Source: Streptomyces bicolor
GTDB taxonomy: Bacteria > Actinomycetota > Actinomycetes > Streptomycetales > Streptomycetaceae
Assembly (NCBI RefSeq): GCF_000719285.1
Contig: NZ_JOFS01000030.1
Location: 171,669 to 235,668 of the forward strand
DNA length: 64,000 bases
Direction: 5' to 3'
The translations under genes and the position numbers were made by a program. The notes under the pieces were generated by a model, which was given only the letters and a program-made list of their open reading frames with translations, made no database searches and was not told where the DNA came from. Below, in pieces: positions 63,205-64,000 of this stretch (position 1 is the stretch's first letter; each line of letters begins with the position of its first letter).

Positions 63205-64000
63205 GTGTCCCGTCGCCTGTTCACCTCGGAGTCCGTGACCGAGGGTCACCCCGACAAGATCGCTGACCAGATCAGCGACACCATTCTCGACGCGCTTCTG
63301 CGCGAGGACCCGACCTCTCGGGTCGCCGTCGAGACCCTGATCACGACCGGTCTGGTGCACGTGGCCGGAGAGGTCACGACCAAGACGTACGCGGACATCG
63401 CGACGCTGGTCCGCAACAAGATCCTCGAGATCGGCTACGACTCCTCGAAGAAGGGCTTCGACGGCGCCTCCTGCGGTGTCTCGGTCTCGATCGGCTCGCA
63501 GTCGCCGGACATCGCGCAGGGCGTCGACACGGCGTACGAGTCCCGGGTCGAGGGCGACGAGGACGAGCTGGACCGTCAGGGTGCCGGTGACCAGGGCCTG
63601 ATGTTCGGCTACGCGACGGACGAGACGCCGACGCTGATGCCGCTGCCGATCTTCCTGGCGCACCGCCTGTCCAAGCGCCTGTCCGAGGTCCGCAAGAACG
63701 GCACCATCCCCTACCTGCGCCCGGACGGCAAGACGCAGGTCACCATCGAGTACGACGGCGACAAGGCGGTCCGCCTGGACACGGTGGTCGTCTCCTCGCA
63801 GCACGCGAGCGACATCGACCTGGAGTCTCTTCTCGCCCCCGACATCCGGGAGTTCGTGGTCGAGCCGGAGCTGAAGGCCCTGCTGGACGAGGGCATCAAG
63901 CTGGACACCGACGGCTACCGGCTGCTGGTGAACCCGACCGGGCGGTTCGAGATCGGTGGCCCGATGGGTGACGCGGGTCTGACCGGCCGGAAGATCATCA
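63205..64000 (+). CDS. metK: S-adenosylmethionine synthetase, N-terminal part (runs off the window)
   Basis: 265 codons of a MetK protein, cut by the right edge. [20 protein letters not shown] opens it with the ATP/methionine site residues; the metal/phosphate loop [17 protein letters not shown] and the substrate segment [13 protein letters not shown] are present. GTG 63205 follows CAGGGAG. It makes SAM, the methyl donor for secondary metabolism; SAM level is known to affect antibiotic production in Streptomyces. Confidence 0.95.
   Translation, partial: MSRRLFTSESVTEGHPDKIADQISDTILDALLREDPTSRVAVETLITTGLVHVAGEVTTKTYADIATLVRNKILEIGYDSSKKGFDGASCGVSVSIGSQSPDIAQGVDTAYESRVEGDEDELDRQGAGDQGLMFGYATDETPTLMPLPIFLAHRLSKRLSEVRKNGTIPYLRPDGKTQVTIEYDGDKAVRLDTVVVSSQHASDIDLESLLAPDIREFVVEPELKALLDEGIKLDTDGYRLLVNPTGRFEIGGPMGDAGLTGRKII

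Overview
The window is a stretch of actinobacterial core chromosome, almost certainly Streptomyces. It has very high GC with GC-rich third positions, many GTG starts and three TTG starts. It encodes BldD with an intact cyclic-di-GMP signature, an sIHF-type nucleoid protein, a Pro/Ala-extended RelA and Streptomyces-style membrane proteins. Gene order also matches the actinobacterial core known from mycobacteria: thrS-HIT-pgsA-acyltransferase-pimA, pdxST-yebC-ruvCAB-yajC-secDF-apt-relA, alaS-ruvX-mltG-aro, efp-nusB, then pyr-sIHF-gmk-rpoZ-coaBC-metK. I saw no insertion sequence, prophage, CRISPR array, rRNA gene or biosynthetic cluster.

Layout. 1-4241 is the least conserved part: a truncated large membrane protein (-), an SRPBCC protein, tRNA-Val(CAC), a DnaQ-like exonuclease (-), and a translationally coupled pair of unknowns (DUF4365-like plus partner). 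4424-7714 holds thrS, a potassium-channel-like protein (-) and an Ap4A-phosphorylase-like HIT protein. 7788-11876 (-) holds an unknown membrane protein and an EF-G-like GTPase. 12155-14969 is a coupled phosphatidylinositol/PIM pathway (pgsA, PatA-like acyltransferase, pimA). 15110-27723 carries a LemA-like protein, PLP synthase (pdxST), yebC, ruvCAB, yajC-secD-secF, apt and relA.

27805-36388 carries a DUF349 protein (-), a membrane-anchored cyclophilin (-), an MBL hydrolase with hisS, VKOR, rarA, rpsD and two small conserved proteins. 36388-49125 runs alaS-ruvX-mltG-aroE, a small repeat protein, aroC-aroK-aroB, a P-loop kinase-like protein, an M24 peptidase-like protein, efp and nusB. bldD lies convergent at 49313-49816. 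50073-60054 is the complete de novo UMP pathway (pyrR-pyrB-pyrC-PH-like membrane protein-carA-carB-pyrD-pyrF). 60342-64000 is sIHF, gmk, rpoZ, coaBC and the 5' part of metK.

Many neighbours share 4-base GTGA/ATGA overlaps, indicating translational coupling. Strong perfect hairpins separate transcription units, notably two back-to-back hairpins between convergent nusB and bldD.

The most interesting items are: a perfect BldD box inside the bldD promoter; a PyrR-binding-loop-like RNA beside the pyrR ribosome binding site; a palindrome with the PdxR core upstream of pdxS; an M24 'peptidase' upstream of efp with altered metal ligands; an EF-G paralogue with a degenerate G4 motif; and several conserved-context unknowns (DUF4365 pair, PH-like protein in the pyr operon, GADxLGxYAP repeat protein). 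No wholly new system is demonstrable from sequence alone; the DUF4365 pair is the best candidate.
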